A stretch of 49,955 nucleotides of DNA from JAYEMH01 sp034717985 [NCBI: Candidatus Ratteibacteria bacterium] (GTDB lineage: Bacteria > CAZDME01 > JAYEMH01): NCBI GenBank assembly GCA_034717985.1, contig JAYEMH010000007.1, positions 1 to 49,955 of the forward strand. The letters run 5' to 3'. The position numbers and the translations under genes were made by a program. Of this stretch, positions 25,774-35,210 are shown piece after piece (within the stretch, counting starts at the first letter, position 1; every line of letters starts with the position of its first letter). Under the pieces are notes generated by a model. That model saw nothing but the letters and a program-made list of their open reading frames with translations, was not told the origin of the DNA and made no database searches.

Positions 25774-27056
25774 AAACGAAATTTATTGTTCTTGTCCCGG
25801 ATGGAATGGCGGATTATCCTCTGAAAGAGTTGAATTATAAAACACCGCTTGAAATTGCTAAAACACCTAATCTGGATAGACTCACCCGGGAGGGCCAGAT
25901 AGGCTTGTCAAAAAATGTTCCGGCTAAAATGACTCCGGGAAGTGATGTAGCCATTCTTTCTCTTCTGGGATACAATCCGGTTAAATATTACACCGGCCGC
26001 GGTCCTCTTGAGGCGGCCAGCCGCGGAATAAAATTAAGCGATGAAGAGGTTGCTTTTCGCTGTAATTTAGTTACTGTTGACCATGAGTTTTTGACTGATT
26101 ACAGCGCCGGTCACATTCAAAGTCAGGAAGGCAGTATTTTGATGGAGATGATTAATAAAAAGTTAGGGGATAAAGACATTCGTTTTTATCCCGGGGTGAG
26201 TTATCGGAATTTGATGGTCGCAAAAACAAAAGTTTTTGAGCCGGATTCTTCCGGTCACGATAAATTGAAAGAGAAATTTTTCAAGAAATTAAAAAAAGAA
26301 AAGAGTGCCGCGGAGAACATAAAATGTTATCCGCCTCATGATATCTTGAACCAGCCCTATAAGGAGTTTCTTCCCCAAGGAGAAAAGGGGTCTCTAATCA
26401 GGGAACTTACCGAGCATTCTAAAGACTTATTAGAGAAGCAGGATGTCAATCGGGTGCGTATCGACCTGGGGGAAAATCCCGCTAATATGATTTGGCTTTG
26501 GGGACAGGGCGGCCGTCCCAAACTGCCCGGTTTCTGGGAAAAATATACCTTAAGAGGCGGGGTGATTTCGGCGGTAGATTTAATTAAAGGCCTGGGTAAA
26601 TATCTGGGGCTTAAAGTGATTGACGTGCCGGGGGCAACCGGCTATTATGATACTAATTACGAGGGGAAGGCCGAAGCGGCCTTAGCCTGTCTTACTAAAA
26701 CTGATTTTGTTTTTGTTCATGTGGAAGCTCCTGATGAAGCCGGGCATAACGGGGATATTGTGGCTAAGATAAAAACAATCGAAGATTTCGACCGGAGATT
26801 ATTGGGCCGGATTTTAGCTGGGCTTGAAAAACCCCGCCGTTATCGGGTTATGGTTTTACCTGATCATCCTACCCCGATTGCTCTTCGCACTCATACCAGG
26901 GAGGCGGTTCCTTTTGTTATCTGGGGTTCCGAGGTGAAAAAAAATAATTTTAAGACTTTTTCGGAGAAGCAGGCCCAGAAAAGCTCCATCCATTTCAACA
27001 AGGGATACAATTTAATGCCGCATTTCATCAACTTGAAAGGCGGCCGGGCAGTATAA
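25770..27056 (+). CDS. ApgM-like enzyme, probable homoserine kinase
   Basis: A 428-residue alkaline-phosphatase-superfamily metalloenzyme: [10 protein letters not shown] (first metal Asp), [18 protein letters not shown] (nucleophile Ser region), [28 protein letters not shown] and [21 protein letters not shown]. It differs from the ApgM at 8237 in the GSDVA variant and the longer insert near residues 150-225. The subfamily has been proposed as a non-orthologous homoserine kinase because of linkage to threonine genes. Here it lies exactly between thrC (4-nt overlap) and lysC (1-nt overlap), with hom upstream and no GHMP-type thrB in the window. That context favours homoserine kinase; phosphoglycerate mutase activity remains possible. 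Confidence 0.8.
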   Translation: MKTKFIVLVPDGMADYPLKELNYKTPLEIAKTPNLDRLTREGQIGLSKNVPAKMTPGSDVAILSLLGYNPVKYYTGRGPLEAASRGIKLSDEEVAFRCNLVTVDHEFLTDYSAGHIQSQEGSILMEMINKKLGDKDIRFYPGVSYRNLMVAKTKVFEPDSSGHDKLKEKFFKKLKKEKSAAENIKCYPPHDILNQPYKEFLPQGEKGSLIRELTEHSKDLLEKQDVNRVRIDLGENPANMIWLWGQGGRPKLPGFWEKYTLRGGVISAVDLIKGLGKYLGLKVIDVPGATGYYDTNYEGKAEAALACLTKTDFVFVHVEAPDEAGHNGDIVAKIKTIEDFDRRLLGRILAGLEKPRRYRVMVLPDHPTPIALRTHTREAVPFVIWGSEVKKNNFKTFSEKQAQKSSIHFNKGYNLMPHFINLKGGRAV

Positions 27057-28303
27057 TGAAAATTATTGTTCAGAAGTTTGGGGGTTCCTCAATAGATATC
27101 GGTTCTCTTTATGAGCCTAATCCCGAATTAATAATGAAAGCGGCCCGAAGGGTTATCGCCGTTCAAAAAAAAGGTTACCAGGTAGTGGTGGTAGTTTCTG
27201 CTCCGGGCAAGCATACCGACTGCTTATCTCAAGTGGCTTTAAGCGTCAGCGGCAGAGCTGTTCCTTCTGCCCGGGAATTGGATATGCTCCTCACTACCGG
27301 CGAGCAAATCTCTATTGCTTTATTCAGTATGGCTTTAGATAAATTAGGGGCCAGGGCCATTTCTTTAACCGGACATCAACTTGGTATTGTTACCGATAGT
27401 TCTCATACCAAAGCAAAGATTAAAAAGATAAAGACGAAAAATCTGAAGAGGCTTCTTGAAGACGGCTATATTGTAGTTGTGGCCGGATTTCAAGGTGTCA
27501 GCAAAAAGGATATTACCACTTTGGGCCGGGGTGGTTCCGATTTAACGGCTGTCGCCTTGGCTTCCGTGCTCGGGGCAGAACACTGTGAAATTTTTACTGA
27601 TGTTGACGGGGTTTTTACCGCCGACCCTCGTATGGTGCCTGCGGCAAAAAAGATTTCTCGAATTTCCTATGAGGAAATGTTAGAGATGGCCAGCGCCGGC
27701 GCCCGGGTAATGCAAGCTCGTTCCTTAGGTTTTGCTCAGAAATATAATGTAGTTGTCCATGTGCGTTCCAGCCGCCACAATCGGCCGGGAACTTTAATTG
27801 GAGGAGAAAAGAAAATGCTGGAAAGAGTGGTTATTAGCGGTGTTACCTATGATAGAAACCAGGCCAAGATTTCAATTGTTGATATTCCGGATAGCCCGGG
27901 GGTAGCGGCTTACCTTTTTGGCGCTTTAGCCGAGAAGAATATCAATGTTGACATGATTATTCAAAGTGCCAGCAAAAACGGGAAAAACAGCATCTCCTTC
28001 TCCATTTCCCGGAATGATTTGAAAAAAACTTTGGAGGTAATGAAAAAGGTTAAAGGCCGTCTTAAAGCTAAACAAGTTATCGCGGATGCAAAAATAGCCA
28101 AGGTATCTCTGGTGGGTCTGGGAATGCGCACCCATGCCGGGGTAGCGGCCAAGATGTTTAAGGCTCTGGCCGGCAAGAAGATTAACATAGAAATGATTAG
28201 CACTTCAGAGATAAAAATTTCCTGCGTAATTAGAGAAAGGGAAGTGAAAAAAGCAGTACAGGCAATTCACCGTAAATTTAATCTGGGGAAACAAGAAAAA
28301 TGA
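27056..28303 (+). CDS. lysC: Aspartate kinase
   Basis: Phosphorylates aspartate, entry to lysine, threonine and methionine. The 415-residue monofunctional enzyme has VQKFGGSSI, the [13 protein letters not shown] block, [29 protein letters not shown], and two C-terminal ACT domains (about residues 260-330 and 340-405) with [22 protein letters not shown] and [24 protein letters not shown]. Its start overlaps the previous stop by one base and its stop overlaps cimA by four, so pathway enzymes are translated together. Confidence 0.95.
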   Translation: MKIIVQKFGGSSIDIGSLYEPNPELIMKAARRVIAVQKKGYQVVVVVSAPGKHTDCLSQVALSVSGRAVPSARELDMLLTTGEQISIALFSMALDKLGARAISLTGHQLGIVTDSSHTKAKIKKIKTKNLKRLLEDGYIVVVAGFQGVSKKDITTLGRGGSDLTAVALASVLGAEHCEIFTDVDGVFTADPRMVPAAKKISRISYEEMLEMASAGARVMQARSLGFAQKYNVVVHVRSSRHNRPGTLIGGEKKMLERVVISGVTYDRNQAKISIVDIPDSPGVAAYLFGALAEKNINVDMIIQSASKNGKNSISFSISRNDLKKTLEVMKKVKGRLKAKQVIADAKIAKVSLVGLGMRTHAGVAAKMFKALAGKKINIEMISTSEIKISCVIREREVKKAVQAIHRKFNLGKQEK

Positions 28304-29865
28304 AAATTTATGACACCACCCTTCGCGACGGAGCACAAAGTGAAGGAATTTCGTTTTCGGTAAAAGATAAAATTCATATTGTTAAAAAACTTGACCAATT
28401 TGGCCTTGATTATTTAGAAGGTGGCTGGCCCGGGTCTAACCCTAAGGATATCGATTTTTTTAGAGAAGCCAAAGAGTTATCCTTGAAGAAAGCCAGACTG
28501 GTTGCTTTTACCTCTACCCGGAGAGCAAATGCAGCGGCAGAAAAAGACAGGAATTTACAAATAGTCCTGGAGGCAGAAACCCCGGCGGTTGCCATTTTTG
28601 GAAAGAGCTGGGTGCTTCACGTCAAGGAAGTGCTTAAGACCAGTTTAGAAGAAAATCTTCGGATGATTTATGATTCCATCGCTTTTTTAAAGAATAACGG
28701 AAGAGAAGTTATCTTTGACGCGGAACACTTTTTTGACGGGTACAAAGAAAATCAGGGGTATGCCTTAAAGACCCTGGAGAAGGCTGAGAAAGCGGGAGCG
28801 GATTGGCTGGTGCTTTGTGATACTAACGGCGGAACTTTATCCCGGGACATTCGAAAGGCGGTCGGGGTGGTATCAAAAATGACCAAAGTGCCTTTAGGGA
28901 TTCATGTTCACAATGATAACGGGATGGCGGTGGCCAACAGCCTGGCGGCGGTCGAGGCCGGGGTAACGCAGGTGCAGGGAACAATTAATGGCTGCGGGGA
29001 ACGCTGCGGTAATGCCGACCTTTGCGTTATTATTCCGAATTTAAAATTGAAATTGGGCATTGATTGCCTGAGTGATGAAAAATTGAAGTATCTTCGTGAA
29101 ATTTCGCGTTTTGTAAACGAGGTAGCTAATATTATCCCTGATGAGAAGCAGCCCTATGTGGGTAACAGTGCCTTTGCCCACAAAGGAGGAACTCATGTGG
29201 ATGCAGTTAAAAAAACGCCCCGTTCCTTTGAACATATCAATCCTGAATTAGTCGGAAACCGCCGGCGTATTCTGGTTTCCGAACTTTCAGGAAAAAGCAA
29301 TATTCTTCTTAAAGCCAGGGAATTGAATCTGGATCTGACTAAAGAAACTCCCCAGACTCAAACGATTCTGGACCGGGTAAAAAACTTAGAATATAAAGGT
29401 TATCAGTTTGAAGCGGCGGAGGCTTCCCTTGAGCTTTTACTCAAGAAGATTATGGGGCATTACCGCCCTTTTTTTGAACTTGAGGGTTTTGAAGTAAAGG
29501 TGGTCAATCAAGCCGGGAAACTTGTCTCCGAAGCAACGACTAAATTGAAGGTGAAAGGTGAGAAAGAAATATGCAGAGCTTTCGGCGATGGCCCGATCAA
29601 TGCCCTGGATAGTGCTTTAAGAAAAGCCTTAGAAAGATTTTTTCCCTCTCTTAAAGGGATGCATCTGACCGATTTTAAAGTTAGGGTATTAGACGCCAAA
29701 GCGGGCACGGCGGCTAAGGTCAGGGTATTAATTGAATCGGCTGACCGCGAAAGTTCCTGGTCAACCGTCGGGGTTTCCGAAAATATTATTGAAGCCAGCT
29801 GGGAGGCTTTAATTGACAGCGTTGAATATAAACTTATTAAGGAAGAACAGAAAAGGCCCCATTAA
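28300..29865 (+). CDS. cimA: (R)-Citramalate synthase
   Basis: Condenses pyruvate and acetyl-CoA to citramalate, giving 2-oxobutyrate for isoleucine without threonine deaminase. The 521-residue protein has the DRE-TIM start [28 protein letters not shown] (typical of CimA rather than LeuA), [22 protein letters not shown] with metal histidines, [12 protein letters not shown], the [11 protein letters not shown] motif, and a C-terminal LeuA dimer/allosteric domain (about residues 385-515). It overlaps lysC by ATGA, which fits a shared branched-chain/aspartate-family operon. Confidence 0.92.
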   Translation: MKIYDTTLRDGAQSEGISFSVKDKIHIVKKLDQFGLDYLEGGWPGSNPKDIDFFREAKELSLKKARLVAFTSTRRANAAAEKDRNLQIVLEAETPAVAIFGKSWVLHVKEVLKTSLEENLRMIYDSIAFLKNNGREVIFDAEHFFDGYKENQGYALKTLEKAEKAGADWLVLCDTNGGTLSRDIRKAVGVVSKMTKVPLGIHVHNDNGMAVANSLAAVEAGVTQVQGTINGCGERCGNADLCVIIPNLKLKLGIDCLSDEKLKYLREISRFVNEVANIIPDEKQPYVGNSAFAHKGGTHVDAVKKTPRSFEHINPELVGNRRRILVSELSGKSNILLKARELNLDLTKETPQTQTILDRVKNLEYKGYQFEAAEASLELLLKKIMGHYRPFFELEGFEVKVVNQAGKLVSEATTKLKVKGEKEICRAFGDGPINALDSALRKALERFFPSLKGMHLTDFKVRVLDAKAGTAAKVRVLIESADRESSWSTVGVSENIIEASWEALIDSVEYKLIKEEQKRPH

Positions 29866-29868
29866 AAG

Positions 29869-30468
29869 ATGAATATTCATAGTGAATCAGGAGTACTGCA
29901 GAAAGAGGTGATTGCGGGCAAGACAGTGTGTGTGGCTGTCGGGACGATTACTTTTACTTTTTTAACTATCATGGGAGCTTTCATTCGAATTCCTCTTCCT
30001 TTTACCCCGGTGCCCATTACCGCTCAAACCTTTTTTGTTTTTTTGGCCGGGCTATGTTTAAGCAAAAGATGGGGTGCAATTAGTCAAATAAGCTATCTTC
30101 TTTTAGGGGCAGGAGGGTTGGCGGTTTTTGCCGGAGGCGGTGGATTGCTCTATTTAGCCGGCCCGACCGGCGGTTATCTTTTGGGTTTTGTCGCCTGCGC
30201 CTGGATTATCGGCCGGCTTATCGAGGTAAAGGAAAAGACTACTTTTGGCTGGGTGGTTTTTAGCGTTTTTGCGGGCAGTATGGCTCTGTATTTATTAGGG
30301 ACTGTTCATCTGATGCTTGTTGCCAGGGTGAGTGTCGGTAAAGCAATTTCTTTGGGAGTTCTTCCTTTTATTCCCGGATATATTCTCAAGATGTTTTCGG
30401 CCTCATTGTTTTTCTGGAAATTCAATCACCGGATCAGGCAGATTTTTCCCCGGGAAAATGGCAGCTAG
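29869..30468 (+). CDS. bioY: Biotin transporter BioY
   Basis: Substrate-binding (S) component of the energy-coupling-factor biotin transporter. The 199-residue protein has about six membrane helices, the IPLPFTPVPITAQTFFVFLAG signature region, and GGLLYLAGPTGGYLLGF. No EcfT or EcfA genes are nearby, so it probably shares a general ECF module or works alone. It starts 3 nt after cimA and is likely in the same transcript; citramalate synthase itself needs no biotin, so the link is not obvious. Confidence 0.9.
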   Translation: MNIHSESGVLQKEVIAGKTVCVAVGTITFTFLTIMGAFIRIPLPFTPVPITAQTFFVFLAGLCLSKRWGAISQISYLLLGAGGLAVFAGGGGLLYLAGPTGGYLLGFVACAWIIGRLIEVKEKTTFGWVVFSVFAGSMALYLLGTVHLMLVARVSVGKAISLGVLPFIPGYILKMFSASLFFWKFNHRIRQIFPRENGS

Positions 30469-30494
30469 TTAATTGGCATAGGAAAGTATATCAT

Positions 30495-30579
30495 CCCCCC
30501 TTGATTTCTCAGCCTACGGCTTTGAAATCAAAACAGGGGGACGGCGAAAATCGCCAAAAGGTTATCGCGAAGCGATTTT
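30495..30579 (+). promoter_or_regulatory. Structured leader with competing hairpins before the nrnA-like gene
   Basis: First structure: CCCCC and TTGATTTC (30496-30508) pair with GAAATCAA (30524-30531) and GGGGG (30536-30540), with an inner AGCC/GGCT hairpin. Second: GGCGA (30543-30547) with TCGCC (30551-30555). Third, exclusive with the second: AAAATCGC (30547-30554) with GCGATTTT (30572-30579). The ribosome site GGAAAGGAG follows at 30582-30590. It may be a bioY terminator, an attenuator or a dispersed repeat; there is no T-tract. Confidence 0.5.
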
Positions 30580-30597
30580 CTTGGAAAGGAGAATAAC

Positions 30598-31566
30598 TTG
30601 GGCAAGGACTGGGAAAGATTACTCGAGTGTATCAGGGAACACAAAAATTTTGTTCTGGCGGCGCATGAACATCCTGACGGCGATGCTTTAGGAAGCGTAC
30701 TTGCCCTGCGGTTGATTTTAGAAAAAATGGGCAAAAGGGTGGAGATGGTGATTGACCCTGATACAATTCCTTCCAAATATGATTTTCTCCCCGGAGTTAA
30801 ATCTGTAAAGGCAAAAAATACCCCCCCGAAGCCATTTGTTTTTGTCGCTTTAGAATGCGGGTCAAAAAAGCGGCTGGGCGAGGCGCAAGGATTGGTTGAA
30901 AAAGCCTCGGTGTTCGTGAATATCGACCATCATCCCGACAATGATAATTTTGGCGATATCAATGTGGTTGACCCTCAAAGCGCGGCGGTTTGCGCTTTAA
31001 TTTTCCAATTAGCAAACCGATTAAAAGTGGAATTAGATTACTCCATCGCTCTCTGTCTATATGTGGGTGTTGTTACCGATACGGGCCGATTTCAATACAG
31101 CAATACCACCCCTCAAATTTTACAGATTGCCAAAGAACTTTTAACTCATGGCCTTGATGTCTATAAAATTTTCAGGAAAGTCTTTGAAAACCAAAGTTTG
31201 GACAGTTTAAAAGTTTTTGCTCTGGTTATTGACCGCGTGCGGTTCGATAAAACCAGCAAGGTTATTTTCTCTTATTTAAACCGCCGGGATTTTATTAAAG
31301 CCGGGATAGAATATTATGAGACGGAAAATTATATTGATTTTTTGCGGGCGGTTAAAAATGTGGAAGCAGCGGTTTTTTTAAAAGAAGTCTCTAAAGGTTT
31401 ATTTAGGGTAAATTTACGCTCAACCGGAAAGGTTAATGTAGGTGAAATTGCCCGCAGTTTTAAAGGCGGCGGCCATGCTTTAGCGGCCGGTTTCACCACA
31501 AAAGAAGGAAAAAAGAAAGTCGTCGCGGCAATCAAAAAGATAGTTACCTCCGAGTTAAAAAAATGA
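30598..31566 (+). CDS. nrnA: DHH-family phosphoesterase (NrnA-type oligoribonuclease/pAp phosphatase)
   Basis: Degrades short RNA or pAp with manganese. The 322-residue protein shows the DHH-domain motifs AAHEHPDGDALGS (residues about 22-33), IDHHPDNDNFGDIN and GVVTDTGRFQYSNT, then the C-terminal DHHA1 domain with FKGGGHALAAGF. Start TTG at 30598 lies 7 nt after GGAAAGGAG. It overlaps the downstream protease gene by ATGA. Whether RNA or pAp is the main substrate cannot be told from sequence. Confidence 0.9.
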   Translation: MGKDWERLLECIREHKNFVLAAHEHPDGDALGSVLALRLILEKMGKRVEMVIDPDTIPSKYDFLPGVKSVKAKNTPPKPFVFVALECGSKKRLGEAQGLVEKASVFVNIDHHPDNDNFGDINVVDPQSAAVCALIFQLANRLKVELDYSIALCLYVGVVTDTGRFQYSNTTPQILQIAKELLTHGLDVYKIFRKVFENQSLDSLKVFALVIDRVRFDKTSKVIFSYLNRRDFIKAGIEYYETENYIDFLRAVKNVEAAVFLKEVSKGLFRVNLRSTGKVNVGEIARSFKGGGHALAAGFTTKEGKKKVVAAIKKIVTSELKK

Positions 31567-32693
31567 ACGGCGGTTTAAAATTAGGGAAAATCTTCGGTAT
31601 TAGCATCGAGGTGCATCACACCTGGTTTATTATTTTTATCGTCGTTACTTTGAGTTTGTCCAAATTCTATTTTCCGACTTTTTATCCTAACTTAAGCAAT
31701 CTTTCCTATTGGTTAATGGGTTTTATTGCTTCTTTGCTTTTATTTCTCTCGGTTTTTCTGCACGAATTGAGTCATTCTCTAATCGGGATGAAAAATGGAG
31801 TTCCGATAAAGAAGATTACTCTTTTTCTCTTTGGCGGCGTCGCCCAGCTGGCGGAAGAACCAAGAAACCCCCGGGTGGAGTTTATGATGGCCGCAGCCGG
31901 ACCTGTCTGCAGTTTCCTTCTTTTAATCCTTTTTGGCTGTTTTTGTTTTTTTCTTGGAGCACGAGGAGGTCCGATTGAAGTAATTGCCATACTTAAATAT
32001 CTGGCTATTATTAACGGCGTTTTGCTTTTCTTTAACTTGATTCCCGGATTTCCTCTTGACGGAGGCCGGATTCTCCGGGCAGCTATCTGGCATAAACGCA
32101 AGGACTTGAAATTTGCCACTTTAATTACCAGCCGGATTGGCAAGGGATTTGCCGTTTTTTTAATTATTTTCGGATTCTGGAACGCCTTTATTTTTCGAAA
32201 CACTTTGCAAGGATTATGGCTGGTTTTAATTGGATTTTTCTTACAGCAGGCGGCGGACACCGGTTACCGCCAGGTGGTCATTAAAGACGTTCTCAAAGGA
32301 ATTAAGGTTAAAGAGATGATGAAAAAACCGGTCATTTCCGTATCCGATAGTCTAACCTTATCCCAGGTCGTTGACAGGTATTTTTTGAAATATCATTTTA
32401 AAAGTTTCCCGGTGGTTAATTCCCATAATCGTTTCATGGGTTTAGTTACTTTGCAAAATGTCAAGGAGGTGCCGTCTGAACGCTGGGTGCAGGTTCAGAT
32501 TGCCCAGGTGATGCATAGAGAATTAGCGCAAATTTCCGTTCATCCCCAGGAAGAGGCCGTTGAGGTTTTAAATCAGATGATACGAGAAGGGATTGGGCGG
32601 CTGGCGGTTATTGAAGGGGACGAATTGGTTGGAATTATTACCCGGCGGGATATTATGCACCTCTTGCGTATAAAGACAGATTTGGGCACTTAA
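31563..32693 (+). CDS. Site-2 protease family protein with CBS domains
   Basis: Intramembrane zinc metalloprotease (M50, Rip3/SpoIVFB group). The 376-residue protein has HELSH with His67 and His71 in a membrane helix, the GGVAQL turn typical of CBS-containing M50 members, and NLIPGFPLDGGRILRA near residues 158-172 with the third metal ligand Asp. A C-terminal pair of CBS modules (about residues 250-370) should sense adenine nucleotides. The substrate is unknown. It overlaps nrnA by four bases and is followed within 5 nt by tRNA-Arg. Confidence 0.9.
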   Translation: MNGGLKLGKIFGISIEVHHTWFIIFIVVTLSLSKFYFPTFYPNLSNLSYWLMGFIASLLLFLSVFLHELSHSLIGMKNGVPIKKITLFLFGGVAQLAEEPRNPRVEFMMAAAGPVCSFLLLILFGCFCFFLGARGGPIEVIAILKYLAIINGVLLFFNLIPGFPLDGGRILRAAIWHKRKDLKFATLITSRIGKGFAVFLIIFGFWNAFIFRNTLQGLWLVLIGFFLQQAADTGYRQVVIKDVLKGIKVKEMMKKPVISVSDSLTLSQVVDRYFLKYHFKSFPVVNSHNRFMGLVTLQNVKEVPSERWVQVQIAQVMHRELAQISVHPQEEAVEVLNQMIREGIGRLAVIEGDELVGIITRRDIMHLLRIKTDLGT

Positions 32694-32697
32694 GCGT

Positions 32698-32773
32698 GTG
32701 CTCGTGGCTCAATGGATAGAGCGTTGGCCTCCGGAGCCGAAGATTGAGGGTTCGACCCCCTCCGAGCACGCCA
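32698..32773 (+). tRNA. tRNA-Arg(CCG)
   Basis: Acceptor stem GTGCTCG with CGAGCAC, discriminator G and encoded CCA (32771-32773). D arm GCTCAATGGATAGAGC, anticodon stem TTGGC/GCCGA around loop CTCCGGA, anticodon CCG reading CGG. T arm contains TTCGACC. It lies between the site-2 protease and PilZ genes, probably on the same transcript. Confidence 0.95.
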
Positions 32774-32802
32774 TAAAGTTTGTAAAGGAAAGGGAAAATA
32801 GA

Positions 32803-33210
32803 ATGGTATTTGGAGCTAAGTACTGGAAGAAACACGAAAGAAGACGACACCCCAGAGTTAATGTTTTGTTTCCGGTGCAATATGTCGTCATTCCCAAGGT
32901 CTTGAAGGATATAGATGTAGAACCGGCCTCTTTAGGCATCTGCCGGAACATCAGCGGAGGAGGGATTCTTTTGGAAGTGGCTCAATTAAAGGAAGAGATG
33001 CTTCTCTGCGACAATTTATTGAAACTTGAGGTTAAATTGCCCGATGAAAATAATCCCATTTATATTTTTTCCCGTTTGATAAAGGCAGAAAAAAGTCTCA
33101 CCGAGGACAGCTATTATTTGCGCTTGTGCTTTGTTAATATAGATGAAGGTACCCGGGAGAAAATAATGGGATTTACAGATAAATGTCGTTCTAAGAAGGC
33201 AAGGGGTTAA
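32803..33210 (+). CDS. PilZ-domain protein
   Basis: A 135-residue single-domain protein with the two c-di-GMP-binding signatures: the RRRHPRV arginine motif at residues about 13-19 and NISGGGILLE near residue 48. It would be a cytosolic effector for c-di-GMP signalling. No diguanylate cyclase or motility gene is in the window, though the orphan pilin gene at 24116 could be a related output. ATG 32803 follows AAAGGAAAGGGAAAA; an upstream in-frame extension runs through the tRNA. It overlaps lgt by one base. Confidence 0.85.
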   Translation: MVFGAKYWKKHERRRHPRVNVLFPVQYVVIPKVLKDIDVEPASLGICRNISGGGILLEVAQLKEEMLLCDNLLKLEVKLPDENNPIYIFSRLIKAEKSLTEDSYYLRLCFVNIDEGTREKIMGFTDKCRSKKARG

Positions 33211-34028
33211 TGTACCGCATTCTATTTCGTCTGGGCCCGGTGACTCTTTATTCTTATGGGGCATTGGTCGCCCTGGCTTTTTTAACCGCTACTTATCTAA
33301 GCTGGAAGAAAGCTGCTGCCCGGGGGATTAATCCGGATAAAATTATTGACGCCTGCCTTTGCATTTTAGTTTCAGGATTAGCGGGGGCGCGTCTTTTCTA
33401 CGTTCTGATTTATCATGATTATTATTTTAGCTATCCCCTGGATATTTTAAAAATCTGGCAGGGAGGTTTAATTTTTTACGGCGGTTTTATCTTTGCCTCT
33501 TTGAGCGCGATTTTTTTTCTTTTGAAACAAAAGATTCCCGTCTGGAAATTTGCTGATTTAATCGCGCCCAACATCAGTCTGGGTTTGGCCATCGGGCGGG
33601 TTGGTTGTTTTTTGAACGGTTGTTGTTTCGGGCGGATTACACCGGGATTTGGGATTCTTTTTCCTTGCCGGGATAGTTCCCCTGTATGCCTCCAGCAGAT
33701 ATCTTCGGGCCTGATAGAGCCTGGCCGCCGGTTTAGCCTTCCGGTAATTCCTACCCAGCTTTATTCTTCCGCGGCCGCTCTTTTTATTTTTCTCATTTTG
33801 GTTAGCTTGCGAGACAGCAAATCTTTCTCCCGGTATCAAGCAAAGAGAACCGGTTGGTTTTTCTGGCTTTTTGTTTTTCTTTACGGTTTCTCCCGGTTTT
33901 TTATAGAAAAATTCCGTTTTTATGAAGCCAATTTCTATTTTTTTTCACTCACCCTTTCCCAGTTAATCAGCCTGGGTTTAATTTTGCTTTCAGGTGTGAT
34001 GCTGGTGATTTTGGATAGACTTCGATAA
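33210..34028 (+). CDS. lgt: Prolipoprotein diacylglyceryl transferase Lgt
   Basis: Transfers diacylglycerol to the lipobox cysteine of prolipoproteins in the inner membrane. The 272-residue, seven-helix protein shows SYGALVALAFLTA, GLAGARLFYVLIY, the WQGGLIFYGGF motif, the strongly conserved IGRVGCFLNGCCFG and YGFSRFFIEKFR near the end. It serves the several lipoproteins encoded in this window. It starts at the overlapping TAATG junction with the PilZ gene. Confidence 0.93.
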   Translation: MYRILFRLGPVTLYSYGALVALAFLTATYLSWKKAAARGINPDKIIDACLCILVSGLAGARLFYVLIYHDYYFSYPLDILKIWQGGLIFYGGFIFASLSAIFFLLKQKIPVWKFADLIAPNISLGLAIGRVGCFLNGCCFGRITPGFGILFPCRDSSPVCLQQISSGLIEPGRRFSLPVIPTQLYSSAAALFIFLILVSLRDSKSFSRYQAKRTGWFFWLFVFLYGFSRFFIEKFRFYEANFYFFSLTLSQLISLGLILLSGVMLVILDRLR

Positions 34029-34065
34029 ATGTCAAGAAGAAGAGTAAAAGACTATATCAGGTGTT

Positions 34066-35139
34066 ATGGTTAAGAAATTGGAACCACTTATCATCGGAGA
34101 TTTAGAGATAAAGATACCGATTATTCAAGGCGGTATGGGAGTTGAAATCTCTACGGCTTCTTTGGCTAGTGCAGTTGCGAATTGCGGTGCAGCGGGAACC
34201 ATCGCCAGCGTAGGTCTTGGTTATGGCACAGAAGAAAATGAAACCAATTTTGTTAAAGCCTCAAGAGAAGGACTTCAAAGGGAAATCCGTCAGGCTAAGA
34301 AATTGAGCCAGGGAGTTGTCGGTGTAAACATAATGGTAGCTTTGAGCAACTATGAGGATTTGGTGCGGACTACTGTAAAGGAGAAGACTGATTTCATTGT
34401 TTCGGGGGCGGGTTTACCTTTGAGACTGCCGGAATTTACCGGGGAAACCTCGATAAAGCTTATACCAATTGTTTCATCAGCGAGAGCAGCTAATATTATA
34501 ATCAAAACATGGAAGAAGCGTTACAATCGTTTGCCGGATGCCATTGTTGTGGAAGGTCCATTGGCAGGCGGGCACTTAGGATTTAAACTTGAAGATTTAG
34601 AACCGCATAAAGGGAATAGCTTAAAGAATTTAGTCGTAGATGTTTTAAAAGTGGTGGAGGGGTTCAAAAGCGAGCTGGGCATAAATATCCCGGTTATAGC
34701 CGCAGGAGGAATATTTGACGGAAAAGATGTTGCTGAATTCCTTAGATTGGGAGCGAAAGGTGTCCAGATAGCAACACGATTTGTTGCTACCTTCGAGTGT
34801 TCTGTAGCAGATAAATTTAAAGAGTTATATATTGCGGCCAGGGAAGAGGATGTTGTTATTATAAACAGCCCTGTCGGCATGCCGGGAAGGGTGGTAAGAA
34901 CTAAGTTTATTGATAGAATAATGCGTGGCGAAAGAATGCCGATTGAATGCAACTATCAATGCCTTAAGACGTGCGATCCCAACACTGCTCCTTACTGCAT
35001 AGCCCACGCCTTATTTAGCGCTGTAATCGGTGACCTGGATAATGCAGTTGTGTTTGCCGGAAGTAACGTTGCAAAGCTGAAAAGAATCGTATCCGTAAGA
35101 GAATTGATAAGTGATATTGTTGACGAAACCATCAGCTAG
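34066..35139 (+). CDS. Nitronate monooxygenase / FabK-like FMN enzyme
   Basis: A 357-residue TIM-barrel flavoprotein of the 2-nitropropane dioxygenase family. Motifs: PIIQGGMGVEIS at the start, GVVGVNIMVAL, IVSGAGLPLRLPE, VVEGPLAGGHLG (FMN phosphate and substrate site), VIAAGGIFDGKDVAEFLRLGAKGVQIATRF. The C-terminal CNYQCLKTCDPNTAPYC cysteine cluster is seen in a bacterial subgroup of this family. Activity could be nitronate oxidation or enoyl-ACP reduction; the motifs do not decide. It lies just left of the RAYT element. Confidence 0.83.
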   Translation: MVKKLEPLIIGDLEIKIPIIQGGMGVEISTASLASAVANCGAAGTIASVGLGYGTEENETNFVKASREGLQREIRQAKKLSQGVVGVNIMVALSNYEDLVRTTVKEKTDFIVSGAGLPLRLPEFTGETSIKLIPIVSSARAANIIIKTWKKRYNRLPDAIVVEGPLAGGHLGFKLEDLEPHKGNSLKNLVVDVLKVVEGFKSELGINIPVIAAGGIFDGKDVAEFLRLGAKGVQIATRFVATFECSVADKFKELYIAAREEDVVIINSPVGMPGRVVRTKFIDRIMRGERMPIECNYQCLKTCDPNTAPYCIAHALFSAVIGDLDNAVVFAGSNVAKLKRIVSVRELISDIVDETIS

Positions 35140-35153
35140 TAACTAATAACTAA

Positions 35154-35171
35154 GGACAGCGACTAGTTTTC
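35154..35171 (+). repeat. Left terminal inverted repeat of the RAYT element
   Basis: GGACAGCGACTAGTTTTC is the exact reverse complement of 35870-35887. The pair brackets the Y1 transposase gene with only 39 nt from the left repeat to its start codon. Confidence 0.8.
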
Positions 35172-35173
35172 TA

Positions 35174-35201
35174 TTGATTTTGTGTTGTGGTATAGTAATA
35201 T
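35174..35201 (+). promoter_or_regulatory. Promoter of the RAYT gene
   Basis: TTGATT (35174-35179), 16-nt spacer, TAATAT (35196-35201), just inside the left inverted repeat. The expected transcript starts only a few bases before ATG 35211. Confidence 0.45.
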
Positions 35202-35210
35202 AGGTTAATC

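Noticed and set aside
31772-32260. Open minus-strand frame of 162 codons
   Set aside because: It is fully antisense to the site-2 protease gene, which has clear catalytic motifs; the product is low-complexity and basic with no family signature.
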